DNA of 64,000 bases from Prolixibacter sp. SD074 (GTDB lineage: Bacteria; Bacteroidota; Bacteroidia; Bacteroidales; Prolixibacteraceae), in the NCBI RefSeq assembly GCF_009617895.1, contig NZ_BLAW01000001.1, positions 1,851,001 through 1,915,000 on the forward strand, written 5' to 3'. Numbering within the stretch: position 1 is the first letter of the stretch; every line of letters begins with the position of its first letter. The translations under genes were made by a program, and so were the position numbers. The notes under the pieces are model-generated. The model was not told the DNA's origin. It saw only the letters and a list, made by a program, of their open reading frames with translations, and ran no database searches. Below are positions 26,598-36,344 of the stretch, one piece after another.

Positions 26598-27785
26598 CTA
26601 TTTTGTATGATTTCTTTCTTGATTGATAATATTGGACTTTGCCAGGTAGCCCCAAACTTGCTTTTTCGGATGTTTAACGCGTTGAAAATTGAAGCCGGAA
26701 AGAGCCCTGCCAATGTTGATGTGGTTCAATCGGAGATTAAGAAAATTCAAGGCTGCTATTACTTCAGTAGCAGTAATAAAATCATCCATACTCTGCGATT
26801 TCTCGTAATATTGGGCAACTAACTCCTGTTCTGTTGTCAAGCGGGTATACTTGGAGTTCCGGTCTTCATTCTCTTTGATATCTTTCATTGTCAGTTCCGG
26901 ATTAAAATCATCGGATTTATAGGCATAGTAATATGCTTGCCCCCAGAGATTATCAATATTTGTCTCTTTGGAATAGGCAAAGTTTATTCTATCCCGAAGT
27001 TCAAAACACAGCCATCTAACTGAACCGGTTTCATCGTTTAAAAAGGAACTCATGTTCGTGGAGCCAATAAATGAACAGGTCCTGGGTAGATTGGTATTTT
27101 TTCGGTCGTACGGTAGCCTTTCGTTGATAAATGTCTTTGAGAAATACGCTTTCAAGGCATTCACGTCTTTTTTGGACAGAACAGATAGCTCATCGAGATT
27201 CATCAGAAAATTGCGAGAAAGCTGAATCCGGGCATCCTTATCATTACCAATATCCTCAGCTATGTATGCAGAAAGCTTGGGAGGGCAAAGAAACCGGCAC
27301 CAGGTCGATTTTCCGGAACTTTGGCCCTTATGGCTAATAATAAATGCCTGCTTGTTAAAATATTCTGGCTCCAAAGCACATTTGACAGCTCGAACAAGCC
27401 ATTTCCTGAAATGATACAGAAATGCTTCATCCTCGAATGTCGGTACGTAAGAGCAGTATTTAGCTATATAGTCAGTTCCGTCCCATTCGGGAAGGGAGCT
27501 GAAATATTCCTGAATTGGATTGTATTTCTTAATGAACCCTGACTGGATAAAAATCTCTAGTTTTCTTGGACTAATGTCTATTCCGACCTTTGCTAGCTCT
27601 ATGAGCAGAGAGCTTGTATTTAGGTTGCGCCAGTTTCTTTCATCTTTCAACGAGATCTGGAAATCATGGGATATTTCGTTGTATTGGATGTCGTATTTTT
27701 CGAATAAATACTCTGCAACATCGTCATAAACTGTTTGCTTTTTCGGATTCTTAACGACGTACAAATCCTTTTCATTTGTATTCAT
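26598..27785 (-). CDS. VirE-family ATPase (primase-associated helicase)
   Basis: The 395-residue protein has a Walker A loop GQSSGKSTW at ~154-162, a Walker B-like FLMNLDELSVL, and FIGSTNMSSFLNDETGSVRW, which matches the conserved sensor region of the virulence-associated E family (PF05272). These proteins act as helicase or loader partners of small toprim primases in Bacteroidota mobile elements. No separate primase domain is visible. The start codon lies within a palindromic regulatory region (27785-27823). Confidence 0.85.
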   Translation of the reverse strand: MNTNEKDLYVVKNPKKQTVYDDVAEYLFEKYDIQYNEISHDFQISLKDERNWRNLNTSSLLIELAKVGIDISPRKLEIFIQSGFIKKYNPIQEYFSSLPEWDGTDYIAKYCSYVPTFEDEAFLYHFRKWLVRAVKCALEPEYFNKQAFIISHKGQSSGKSTWCRFLCPPKLSAYIAEDIGNDKDARIQLSRNFLMNLDELSVLSKKDVNALKAYFSKTFINERLPYDRKNTNLPRTCSFIGSTNMSSFLNDETGSVRWLCFELRDRINFAYSKETNIDNLWGQAYYYAYKSDDFNPELTMKDIKENEDRNSKYTRLTTEQELVAQYYEKSQSMDDFITATEVIAALNFLNLRLNHINIGRALSGFNFQRVKHPKKQVWGYLAKSNIINQERNHTK

Positions 27786-27788
27786 TTG

Positions 27789-27823
27789 TGCAAATGATTT
27801 AAACAGAAAATCATATCTTTGCA
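27789..27823. promoter_or_regulatory. Palindrome and divergent promoter region
   Basis: TGCAAATGATTT (27789-27800) faces AAATCATATCTTTGCA (27808-27823), an interrupted inverted repeat suited to a dimeric regulator. The right arm contains TATCTTTG (27814-27821), a match to the Bacteroidota -7 motif TAnnTTTG reading rightward. It sits directly upstream of the VirE-type gene start. Confidence 0.45.
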
Positions 27824-27893
27824 GTATAATTTTCTAAGTGAGAAAATAAATTGGTAATTGGGCGTAAAGTGGGGCTTTACGCTTTTTTCTTTT
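27824..27893 (+). ncRNA. Candidate small regulatory RNA ending in a terminator
   Basis: Just after the rightward TATCTTTG motif come a hairpin ATTTTCT AAGTG AGAAAAT (about 27828-27846) and then GCGTAAAG TGGGG CTTTACGC followed by T6 (27863-27888), a textbook intrinsic terminator. No open frame fits. A ~65-70-nt RNA divergent from the VirE-type gene would suit a copy-control or anti-transfer RNA of the element. Expression is not shown by sequence. Confidence 0.45.
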
Positions 27894-28029
27894 TGTAAAC
27901 TTTGAGGACTCTGGGTTCCGCAGCATCGTTGTCTATCAACACGCGTTTGAATTTTCTACTGAAAAAACTCCCACTATATCAATTTGACACTCCCTGCAGT
28001 AATTTACAACAGGCACCAGTTGCAAGTAA

Positions 28030-28416
28030 TTAGCGCTTTCTATCTACCAGGTGTTGATCCATCCTCTTTGAGTATTCGTACGAGGTTTCTACTCTGTTTT
28101 CGGTTAGCCAATCAAAAAACAAATCCTTTCTGAATAGGACAAGATTATCCCTTTTAAAAAATGGGATCTCCTTCTTTGACGTCTTTGAGTAAATGGTAGC
28201 TACAGAATACCCTGATATCTTTGCGGCCAGCTTCGTTCCAAATACTTCAGGGATTTCTTGCTTAGGAATCTCTTTCTTGGCGGGGTAACTCATCAGACGC
28301 TTAAACTGGCCTACAGTCAAAAATGACAATGGGGTGTCATCGGTAATTCTTACATTTTCGTTGTCCATAATCAATTTGTTTTGTTTTGATTTCGGCACCA
28401 AAACTATCGTCAACAA
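28030..28416 (-). CDS. DUF3853-like HTH/excisionase-type protein
   Basis: The frame gives 128 residues, but the ATG at 28368 (MDNENVRITDDTPLSFLT) is the likelier start, giving 112. The core VFGTKLAAKISGYSVATIYS, then KTSKKEIPFFKRDNLVLFRK, is a MerR/excisionase-like helix-turn-helix with wing, as in DUF3853 proteins found next to integrases of Bacteroidota elements. Likely role: excision or transcription control. Confidence 0.7.
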   Translation of the reverse strand: MLTIVLVPKSKQNKLIMDNENVRITDDTPLSFLTVGQFKRLMSYPAKKEIPKQEIPEVFGTKLAAKISGYSVATIYSKTSKKEIPFFKRDNLVLFRKDLFFDWLTENRVETSYEYSKRMDQHLVDRKR

Positions 28417-28477
28417 AACATATAAAAAATGGGGATACCTATTGTTATCCCCATTTTACACCCCATTTTTAAAGCGC

Positions 28478-29548
28478 CTAGATTCTTAGCATATTTTTCT
28501 CATTGATCTTACCAGGGTCTTTTAGATAGATAAAGATCTGCTTACTAACTATATCCTGCCCTTTATACGTAAAAGTGTTTTTAATAAACTCATAAGTTTC
28601 TTTATGAGTCCCAGTATCAATATCCCTATCACGCCTTAATTGAATGAAAATGCCGGCCAATTTTGCTTGGGCACCATTAAAATCAATTTTACAATTTATT
28701 GGAGCACCGTTAACAAGATTAGAAAATTCATTTCTTGGCGTGAAGTATTCACCCAAACTGTTTATTACGTCCTCCCTTATTTCTTCATTAAACACAGGCC
28801 TGGATAGATTTTTAACTACTTGACCATTGTCTTTTGAAGCTTCATATTCTTCTTCCACACTACAAACCAAGCCTTCTCCTTCATCGGTAATCCTACTCGC
28901 TGTTTCCAGATACAAAGAGCTATATAAATCCCTCTCTTCTTTCAGCTTGTCATCATATTCCTTTATTGTCGGATAGATATTCACAAACTCCTGCATCAAA
29001 TTATTTGGAATAAAATGCTCATCGCTATTGCCATTCCATATGTCCGTCATCCAAGCATCTGCTTTTTGGCACAGCTCGAAATACTTTTTATCATCAATCT
29101 CTTTATTGGCATAATCATAGACCGTGCGAAAGTTCTTTGAATAATCCCTCTCATTATCAAATGAAGTGACAATCTGATAAATCAATTCATTTGTACTTGG
29201 AATCCATCCTAATCTAGATTTAACAAAATCTCCCTTGTTAGACTGCATCTTTTGATCTAGAGTTTCCTTAATTTCATTAAATTGATTATAAAGAATCCAC
29301 AATTCTCCATACTTAATAGATATTTGATCCACATGAATTTGAATAACCTCACCAATAAACTTATTCCAACGGTTAGTTATTCCACTCGAATCGATGAAAC
29401 AAGTGTATCCACCCACTTCTTCTATTTCTGCATTATTAACATCGATCGCTTTGAGTCCTTCAATGTGTTTCTGAAAAATTGACTCAGTAGTCGGGAAAAA
29501 GTAGAATTTAAAGCCTGCTTCTATGTCTTCCATGTATCTAACGTTCAC
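28478..29548 (-). CDS. Unknown protein of mobile element
   Basis: The 356-residue acidic protein has no family I recognise with certainty. The last 100 residues (FNGAQAKLAGIFIQLRRDRDI, then KNTFTYKGQDIVSKQIFIYL) resemble the C-terminal module seen in many accessory proteins beside Bacteroidota integrases. It overlaps the integrase stop by 4 bp, so the two are co-translated. No membrane segments or signal peptide. Confidence 0.6.
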   Translation of the reverse strand: MNVRYMEDIEAGFKFYFFPTTESIFQKHIEGLKAIDVNNAEIEEVGGYTCFIDSSGITNRWNKFIGEVIQIHVDQISIKYGELWILYNQFNEIKETLDQKMQSNKGDFVKSRLGWIPSTNELIYQIVTSFDNERDYSKNFRTVYDYANKEIDDKKYFELCQKADAWMTDIWNGNSDEHFIPNNLMQEFVNIYPTIKEYDDKLKEERDLYSSLYLETASRITDEGEGLVCSVEEEYEASKDNGQVVKNLSRPVFNEEIREDVINSLGEYFTPRNEFSNLVNGAPINCKIDFNGAQAKLAGIFIQLRRDRDIDTGTHKETYEFIKNTFTYKGQDIVSKQIFIYLKDPGKINEKNMLRI

Positions 29549-30813
29549 AATAATTCATTTGCTTTAGCTATCTCATCTTTCTGAAATGAATCAAGATAAA
29601 CCTTAGTTGTAGCCAGATTCTTATGTCCTAATGCTTCAGAAATGACGTCCTCCGGGACGCCACTGTTCTTCAATCTCATAGCATAGCTATGCCGGCTCAT
29701 GTATGAAGAGAGCCTTATTCCTTCAAAATTCAATTCCTCACCCAATGTCTTCAAGTGTCTATTATATCTACGGTACCGTCCTCGAATGTGATCATAAAGC
29801 TTCTCACCTTCGTATCCTGCAATCGACACACAGGGTGTCAGGTAGTTCTCAACAAGCTGAGTATTGCTCTTAAACCAGTCTAGGAGCTGCTGAATATTGT
29901 CCGAAATTTTGATTCGGATGATCTTTGAATCTTTTCCTTCAGTCTTCTGCCGCCTGTACGCAATGTACCGGCCACCTTCGAAAACAAGAATATTATCAGT
30001 TTTCAGTGCTGCAACATCAGCAAAACTCATTCCCTGGCAATAATAGGAGAACAGGAATAAATTTCGGACCCATCGCAGTGTATAACTTTTCAGTTCTGCT
30101 GTTTTAAGTTTTTCTATGTAGTCATTTGGAAGGTAACGCTTCTCAGATTCTTGCTCTAAGGCTGAAACACTGTAGCCTGTCTTTCCAAAAGGATAACTCA
30201 CAGATGATGCTTCACCCTCCTTTATAGCCTTGTTGAGTAATGCTCTGAAAGTCTTAATGTAATATTGGATTGTAGCGTTAGTGAGGCCCCGCTCCACTCT
30301 TAAAAATTCATCAAATTTGTTGATGTATTTTAGATCAATATCATTGAACGATAATCGACTGAATTTAGAATCGAAAAGCTTCAGTATGCCAAGTGTGTTC
30401 TCGTAAGCTTTCTTGTTCCCAATCTTCCCGGAACGATCCAACTTATCAATGTAATCCTGGAAATAACCTTCAACACCAGTGTGTTTAGACTTATTCAAGA
30501 AGCGCTGTTCGAATTGATTCAAGGTCCAGTCAATTCGATTCTCTTCAAACTCTTCCAGGATCTTATCAGACCGCTTCTTCACTTCGGCAAGCCACTTATT
30601 GTTTTGTTCGCGATCTGGATGCAGGTTCTTCTTCCTGGAGTCGACAATATAAAGTTGAAAATCACTATTCCATTGCTCAGGAAGAGCCGAAATTCCCAAA
30701 AACATGATCTTGCGTTTTCCTTGTTTACGAATCACAAGACCGATTGGCGAAGAGCCATCTTTCAGCTTGCTTTTCTCGCCACCAATCAATTTTATGGAAT
30801 AGCTTTTTTTCAT
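29545..30813 (-). CDS. Tyrosine integrase (Bacteroidota SAM5 type)
   Basis: The 422-residue protein has the N-terminal arm-binding domain, a SAM-like core domain (~105-205) and a catalytic domain. Visible catalytic residues are R-H in SYMSRHSYAMRLKNSG, H in EALGHKNLATT and Y in TKVYLDSF. The first catalytic arginine position is Q (YCQGMSFADV, where relatives have YCRGMSF). IntDOT of CTnDOT also lacks this Arg, so the protein may still work. It lies ~200 bp from an orphan tRNA 3' half, its likely attachment site. Confidence 0.9.
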   Translation of the reverse strand: MKKSYSIKLIGGEKSKLKDGSSPIGLVIRKQGKRKIMFLGISALPEQWNSDFQLYIVDSRKKNLHPDREQNNKWLAEVKKRSDKILEEFEENRIDWTLNQFEQRFLNKSKHTGVEGYFQDYIDKLDRSGKIGNKKAYENTLGILKLFDSKFSRLSFNDIDLKYINKFDEFLRVERGLTNATIQYYIKTFRALLNKAIKEGEASSVSYPFGKTGYSVSALEQESEKRYLPNDYIEKLKTAELKSYTLRWVRNLFLFSYYCQGMSFADVAALKTDNILVFEGGRYIAYRRQKTEGKDSKIIRIKISDNIQQLLDWFKSNTQLVENYLTPCVSIAGYEGEKLYDHIRGRYRRYNRHLKTLGEELNFEGIRLSSYMSRHSYAMRLKNSGVPEDVISEALGHKNLATTKVYLDSFQKDEIAKANELL

Positions 30814-31012
30814 TTGAATTTTGTCATATCTTAATCCCTGCCGCCAATTTTAAGCAATCCTGCCGCTTTTCAGGACATTTTTACGCCTGCCGTTTTCCTG
30901 CCGTTTTTATTAAAAAAGCATATAAAAAAGCATTTATTTCGGGATATACAGAGAAATCCAAATATAAACAAAATTAAGAGATTACAGACAGATACAAATG
31001 AAAAGAACACAC

Positions 31013-31054
31013 CTGGGGGGCGAGGGGTCGCAAGTTCAAATCTTGTCACCCCGA
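31013..31054 (+). tRNA. Orphan 3' half of a tRNA gene (probably tRNA-Pro), attachment junction
   Basis: The sequence contains a T-arm, GCAAG TTCAAAT CTTGT, followed by the acceptor strand CACCCCG and discriminator A, and a GGGG-rich part of an anticodon arm before it. No matching 5' half (CGGGGTG...) is found upstream. It resembles the 3' half of Bacteroidota tRNA-Pro(GGG). Such fragments mark the end of elements that integrate into tRNA 3' ends. The identity is from memory of tRNA-Pro. Confidence 0.6.
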
Positions 31055-31078
31055 CAATGCAAGGTTCAAACACCATCA

Positions 31079-31120
31079 AAAGCCTGTTAGTCATATGGTT
31101 ATCAGGCTTTCTTGTTTTTT
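31079..31120 (+). terminator. Terminator downstream of tRNA fragment
   Basis: AAAGCCTG (31079-31086) pairs with CAGGCTTT (31103-31110), followed by CTTGTTTTTTG. It is probably the original terminator of the tRNA transcript and so marks chromosomal DNA to the right of the junction. Confidence 0.65.
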
Positions 31121-31156
31121 GTCATATCAATTCAAAATAGCGTAAAATGTGATAGG

Positions 31157-32371
31157 TTATTTTTTTGATAAATATTGTACCAGCCGTTTTTCAGCAAATT
31201 CAGGAGGCATATGTCCCCTTGTAAAATTGTAGTAAAAATCGAAACCCCATTTCATCATAAAAGCTATCATGCCATTGAGGGTTTCGTCACGTTTCCCTCC
31301 GTACAATACATTTGAATAAATCATCGTAGCCTGCAAATTGGAGCGTTCCATAACACATAATATAGCAGGATCAAAAGCAGGTATTTCTACTTTCTTTCCC
31401 AAATCAGCAGCTATGGTTTTTGCAGCAATTTCTGCCTGGATAACGGCTATATGGCCAAGCTTTGGGACGGACAAAGCAGTGGCATCGCCTGCGGCAAAAA
31501 TATTATTGAAATCCAGGTGCCGCATTTGTTTGTCTGTAGGGATAAAGCCAGCATCATCGGTTAAACCTGATTCTTCAAGAAATGCATAGGGTTTGTATTG
31601 AGGGAGGATGATTGGCAATGCGCACAATTCGCTGGTGCCGTCTTCAAAATAGATACGTTTTTCATCAATTTTTGAAACAATTTTCCCGGTCATCAAACCA
31701 ATCCCTTCTTTTTTCATAATAGCCCCTACATCATTTCGCACGGCATCTCCTACATCTTCAAAAAATATTTTTGCCGGGCTAAATGCGGTTATCGGACTAG
31801 ATTCGACTAAGCCTTTTTTCGTCAAAAATTCCTGTAGCATAAACATTACTTCGCCTACCGGGCCTTCGCAAGGAGCTAATAATTTGGGAGCATCAATACG
31901 GGTCCCTGATTTGTAGGGCATGGAGCCGATAAAAACAGGTCCGCCTTTAAACTTTTGCAACCGCCTGTACAAGCGTGGTGCTTGAACATCATCGCATACG
32001 GAGTAACCAAATTCAGTAAATCCTTCAATGCCGGAATAATGCTTTTCAACCCCAGTCGCCAAAATCAAATAATCATATTCTTCAATTCCGCCTTCGCTCA
32101 AAAATACTTTTTGATTTTTAGCATCAATTTTTTTTACTGTTTCCTGAATGAGATTATAACCATCTTGTTTAACAGCTTTTTTCATTAAAAACCGGGCATG
32201 TTCTATCGATTCGCCTTTTATAGCCACATCAGGAAGTCGTGGCTTGTTTAAGGTGTTTGCCCGATAGTCAATTAGAATTACCTCAACTTCGTGACCCAAC
32301 TGCTTTTTTAGCGCATGCATAGCGGTAATTCCTCCAAAACCACCACCGATAATGATAATTCTTTTTTTCAT
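31157..32371 (-). CDS. FAD-dependent pyridine nucleotide oxidoreductase (NDH-2/SQR-like)
   Basis: The 404-residue protein opens with an FAD-binding fold, RIIIIGGGFGGITAMHAL, and has the second ATG motif YLILATGVEKHY and the C-terminal FAD motif NNIFAAGDATAL. Overall length and layout fit type II NADH dehydrogenases and sulfide:quinone reductases, which feed electrons to quinone at the membrane. The cysteines that mark true SQR are not clearly in place, so the substrate is open. It is upstream of the peroxiredoxin cluster's neighbours on the same strand but separated by 188 bp. Confidence 0.75.
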   Translation of the reverse strand: MKKRIIIIGGGFGGITAMHALKKQLGHEVEVILIDYRANTLNKPRLPDVAIKGESIEHARFLMKKAVKQDGYNLIQETVKKIDAKNQKVFLSEGGIEEYDYLILATGVEKHYSGIEGFTEFGYSVCDDVQAPRLYRRLQKFKGGPVFIGSMPYKSGTRIDAPKLLAPCEGPVGEVMFMLQEFLTKKGLVESSPITAFSPAKIFFEDVGDAVRNDVGAIMKKEGIGLMTGKIVSKIDEKRIYFEDGTSELCALPIILPQYKPYAFLEESGLTDDAGFIPTDKQMRHLDFNNIFAAGDATALSVPKLGHIAVIQAEIAAKTIAADLGKKVEIPAFDPAILCVMERSNLQATMIYSNVLYGGKRDETLNGMIAFMMKWGFDFYYNFTRGHMPPEFAEKRLVQYLSKK

Positions 32372-32559
32372 TTTAAGTTTTCCTTTTGTGTGCTACTTAT
32401 TTTTTAATTTTTATTGGCTACAACGGCTACGTATATGAAACGTTTGGCGTTTCGTGCTTTGTTTTCATCAATTATTCAAGACCTTTAATAATTGGTTTTT
32501 AAATACTACTTTAAAATTCCTGAGCGCTATAAATGTCACTCAGGAATTATTGTCACTGA

Positions 32560-33261
32560 TTAACTCAGAATTTCTTCAATTGTAATATAATCGCCAACAT
32601 GACCAGCCATTTTTTCTGCATCGGTTTGAACCGGAAGCGTTTTTTTACCAGGTCTCCAGCCTGCGGGACAAACCTCTCCGGTTTTAGAGGCATGTTGCCA
32701 AGCTTGCACTTGTCTTAAAAACTCATTTACATTTCTTCCAACTGAATCAGCCTGAACTTCCTGAGCTACACAAATTCCGTCAGGATTAAAAAGAAATCTA
32801 CCTCTTAATGCCACGCCTTCTTCTTCAACCAATACTCCAAATGCGCGGCTTACTTCTTGGTTTGAATCAGCACCCATTGTTAATTTCAATCCTTTTAGTA
32901 GTGGTTCGGTTTCTGCAAATCTTTTGTGTGAAAATTTTGAATCAACCGAAACTGCAAGTATTTCAGTATTTAATTTCTGAAACTCATCATATTTTGCATT
33001 CATTGCTGCAATTTCGGTCGGGCAAACAAATGTAAAGTCAGCAGGGTAGAAACAGATTACCGCCCATTTCCCTTTATAATCGTCACTTGAAACTTCTTTA
33101 AAATGACCTGTTTTTGCGTCATACGCATCCATTGTAAATTTTGGCATTTCTTGCCTTACCATTGTTGAACCCATAATTTTTCCCTCCTGTTGTGCTTGAT
33201 TTAATAATTCATTGATTTCTACAACCTTTTTTCTTGGTTTAACGCCATTAGCACATCCCAT
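32560..33261 (-). CDS. 2-Cys peroxiredoxin (AhpC/Prx1 type)
   Basis: The peroxidatic cysteine is in FYPADFTFVCPTE and the resolving cysteine in TGEVCPAGW, the standard pair of typical 2-Cys peroxiredoxins. The N-terminus carries ~35 extra residues (MGCANGVKPRKK) before the usual start region, so MGSTMVRQEMPKF (about 33174) is an alternative start. It reduces hydrogen peroxide and organic peroxides. With a Dps-like gene and a katG relic upstream, it forms a peroxide-stress cluster on the minus strand. Confidence 0.9.
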   Translation of the reverse strand: MGCANGVKPRKKVVEINELLNQAQQEGKIMGSTMVRQEMPKFTMDAYDAKTGHFKEVSSDDYKGKWAVICFYPADFTFVCPTEIAAMNAKYDEFQKLNTEILAVSVDSKFSHKRFAETEPLLKGLKLTMGADSNQEVSRAFGVLVEEEGVALRGRFLFNPDGICVAQEVQADSVGRNVNEFLRQVQAWQHASKTGEVCPAGWRPGKKTLPVQTDAEKMAGHVGDYITIEEILS

Positions 33262-33285
33262 AATTTGTCCTCCTTTAATTTAAAT

Positions 33286-33798
33286 TTACATTCTGATTTT
33301 TTTCCATTCTTCTTTCATTCGGGCAATGTCGTTAATCCAGTCTTCGATGTCATTTTCGTGTTCAAGCTCCTCGTTAAGAACCTGAACAGCCATTTGATAC
33401 GTTGAATGGTCTTTACCTTCTGTGAAATCTGCAATTTCCTGATACCTTTGAATTGCACATCTTTCACCTTTTAAGTTTTGTTCCAAAATCACTTCGATGT
33501 ACGGGTCAGACGGCTCATCATAAGAGCAACGGGCTAGTTTTGTCCATTCGTTAGGATTTATTACAGGTGTACCACCTAATTGAATAATCCTGTTAACAAC
33601 TAACACAGCATGACCTAATTCCTGATCTGCATGAAGTAATAGTTCCGGCTCTACTTCGCTTCGCATTGGACCTTCCATTAACCTTGCACCCATCCAATAT
33701 TGGTAATATGCAAGCCATTCTTCCGAAAGTGCTGCGTTCAGCATCTTAATAAGTTCATCCACATCAACAGACGAGATTTTAATTCCTTGTTTTCCCAT
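33286..33798 (-). CDS. Dps-like ferritin (DPSL/thioferritin type)
   Basis: The 170-residue four-helix ferritin-like protein has helix-borne ligands in LSEEWLAYYQYW, LLLHADQELGHA, QNLKGERCAIQRY and LNEELEHENDIEDW. Two cysteines (ARCSYDEP and GERCAIQ) match the pair that defines Dps-like DPSL proteins known in Bacteroides fragilis and archaea. It would use peroxide to oxidise and store iron, limiting Fenton chemistry. The gap to the peroxiredoxin is 24 bp, so the two are probably one operon. Confidence 0.85.
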   Translation of the reverse strand: MGKQGIKISSVDVDELIKMLNAALSEEWLAYYQYWMGARLMEGPMRSEVEPELLLHADQELGHAVLVVNRIIQLGGTPVINPNEWTKLARCSYDEPSDPYIEVILEQNLKGERCAIQRYQEIADFTEGKDHSTYQMAVQVLNEELEHENDIEDWINDIARMKEEWKKIRM

Positions 33799-33837
33799 AA
33801 TTTTTCCTCCTTTAATTTAAATTCTACTTAAGTTTAT

Positions 33838-34331
<494 letters not shown>

Positions 34332-34696
34332 TTATTTCGTTTTCCAATACCTTTCATTTTGTTGTGAAATCGGTCGTCTTATTTTTGTTTAGCATGAACG
34401 CTAACGGCCGGCGGCATGAAACCGTTTGGGATTGCGGAGATACTTTACTATCAAGGTACAATGAACTTGATACGTGGTAGAATGTTTGAATAACCATTTC
34501 GCTCCAATGTTTTATATCCGCGTATTGAACGAAACCAAAATATAGATATCGCGTTCTTGAAGGCCTGGTCAGGGAATGGCTTCTGAACGACACCCCAATG
34601 TTACTGGAGTGGAAATCAAGTGAAATATCAAGACGAGCAAGAATGTCTCGAAAAGCAATAGCGGTTCAACTTTAACCGCTTATAGGGGCCTATTTA
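34332..34696. other. Intergenic region between katG relic and efflux operon
   Basis: I see no supportable gene in these 365 bp. A 79-codon leftward frame (34593-34354) has no recognisable features. Confidence 0.4.
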
Positions 34697-34699
34697 AAG

Positions 34700-34725
34700 T
34701 CCACCTTTTTTGAGGGTGGATTCTT
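34700..34725 (-). terminator. Terminator of the efflux operon
   Basis: On the minus strand TCCACC and GGTGGA form a 6-bp stem with an A-rich loop, directly after the stop of the MFS gene, followed by CTTTAAAT. The T-tract is weak. Confidence 0.5.
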
Positions 34726-34730
34726 TAATT

Positions 34731-36344
34731 TTATACCACTACAGTTTCAGCCACATCATCATCGCCATCATGATTCTTCCAGGTAAACATGTGCCTGGTG
34801 AGTTTTTTATATATTGGTAGATACAAGAGGACGATAAGCACAATAACAGCTGCTATGCAAATTAAGCCCAACAATTCTTTTGTTGCTGCAAGCGTCGCCT
34901 GTGTTTTAAACAATTTATAGGCAGCCATTGTATCGTTGCCCGAAACGTGGGCATCGCGTAAGTTCGAGATAAACAAGGCGTCACTACCATCTGTCCACGA
35001 AGCGAGGCGGGCCATTAACTGTGTAGGACGATAATACATCCAATTGGAATAGAGGCTTCCAAAAACCACTGAGGTAAAAAAACTGCGCACAAAAATAAAA
35101 ATAAGGATAATGGTTCTATAATGTTCTTTCAGGCTCATTGCCAGATATAAACCTACCGTTATGTATGACACCATAATTGCTATTGCTCTCAGCACCATAG
35201 GTGCAAACATCATTGAGACAGAAGTTTGCTGATCGATAATCGAATAAAACCTATAGGCAGCACTTAGATAGCAGAGTATGGCCAAAATAAGCATATTCTT
35301 GAAATTATTATATTTTCGATAATACAGGAAGCAAATAAGGGCCCCCATAACGTAACCATAAATCGAATAAGTATTCACATGAGCACGCTCTATCGGATTG
35401 TTTTGAAAGGCAATATTCTCCCATGCGCTAAGTGGTGTACTCATCGAATAAAAAATACCAAAAACAAAAATAATGATTAGCCCAACACGGACATTACGCT
35501 CTTTGAGAATGGGGAAGTTCAATAATCTTATTTTAGGATCCAAAATGATGTGTTGCAACATTAAGGCAGACAAACAAAAAACCAGTGCGATGAGGGCTAT
35601 TATTATGCGTGGCGAGTGAAACCATGCCAGGGTTTTTCCATAGGTTAGCACATATACAAAAGAGAGCATCCATCCTGCCATCATTAAAAAACCAAACCAA
35701 TCGAATTTCCACATTGGAATACGTCGGTGTCTTGATTTATAGGGGATGAGCAGGATGACGATGAAAAGAATGAGAAAAAGCAAAATATTGGCAATATGTA
35801 ATGATTGGTGCCACCCAAATTTACTGGCAAGAATTGTTTGCGTATAATTAGAAAGGGGACTCGTTGCAAAACTGATGGGATAATATACTGCATATAGTTG
35901 ATATCGCTGCCCTTGAGGCATTAATATCGGCATCAGATTGATTATGATTATCATGGAGCCTAACAGCCTGACGCATCCTATAATAAAACTCATTGAAACG
36001 ATGACTGCAGGGCTATCCGTTTTCGATAAAATATAGTTGAAACAGATTAATAGAATGCTAATTCCAATAAGCATCTCTTTGATATTGAGGTAGCTTCTAA
36101 GTTTTGAAAAAACAGCATAAGACATTGCAATTCCTGCAGTGTAGGAATAGATGATCATCGTTGAGATCGTGGGATCGATGGCTAAATCTGGAATCATGTA
36201 GCTAAGGGCTATTGATGCACCTGAGGTAAAGCTCATACATATTCCCATGAATATTAAAATCCATATGTCAAGCCTGGGGCTTACCCAATTATAAAACAAT
36301 CTTTCGCGCATAGTATCTTTAATGTATAAAGTGCTCGGTTGCAA
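34731..36344 (-). CDS. MFS drug efflux transporter (DHA2/EmrB-like)
   Basis: The 537-residue protein has about 14 hydrophobic segments, starting at ~30-50 (LDIWILIFMGICMSFTSGAS) and ending at ~490-512. This is the DHA2 topology used by EmrB-type pumps. It follows the membrane-fusion gene without a gap (36344/36345), so the proteins form a tripartite pump across both membranes with the TolC-type gene. Substrates are unknown. Confidence 0.85.
   Translation of the reverse strand: MQPSTLYIKDTMRERLFYNWVSPRLDIWILIFMGICMSFTSGASIALSYMIPDLAIDPTISTMIIYSYTAGIAMSYAVFSKLRSYLNIKEMLIGISILLICFNYILSKTDSPAVIVSMSFIIGCVRLLGSMIIIINLMPILMPQGQRYQLYAVYYPISFATSPLSNYTQTILASKFGWHQSLHIANILLFLILFIVILLIPYKSRHRRIPMWKFDWFGFLMMAGWMLSFVYVLTYGKTLAWFHSPRIIIALIALVFCLSALMLQHIILDPKIRLLNFPILKERNVRVGLIIIFVFGIFYSMSTPLSAWENIAFQNNPIERAHVNTYSIYGYVMGALICFLYYRKYNNFKNMLILAILCYLSAAYRFYSIIDQQTSVSMMFAPMVLRAIAIMVSYITVGLYLAMSLKEHYRTIILIFIFVRSFFTSVVFGSLYSNWMYYRPTQLMARLASWTDGSDALFISNLRDAHVSGNDTMAAYKLFKTQATLAATKELLGLICIAAVIVLIVLLYLPIYKKLTRHMFTWKNHDGDDDVAETVVV

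Noticed and set aside
34354-34593. Leftward 79-codon frame between katG relic and efflux operon
   Set aside because: No domain, no clear start signal and no neighbours in register; likely non-coding.
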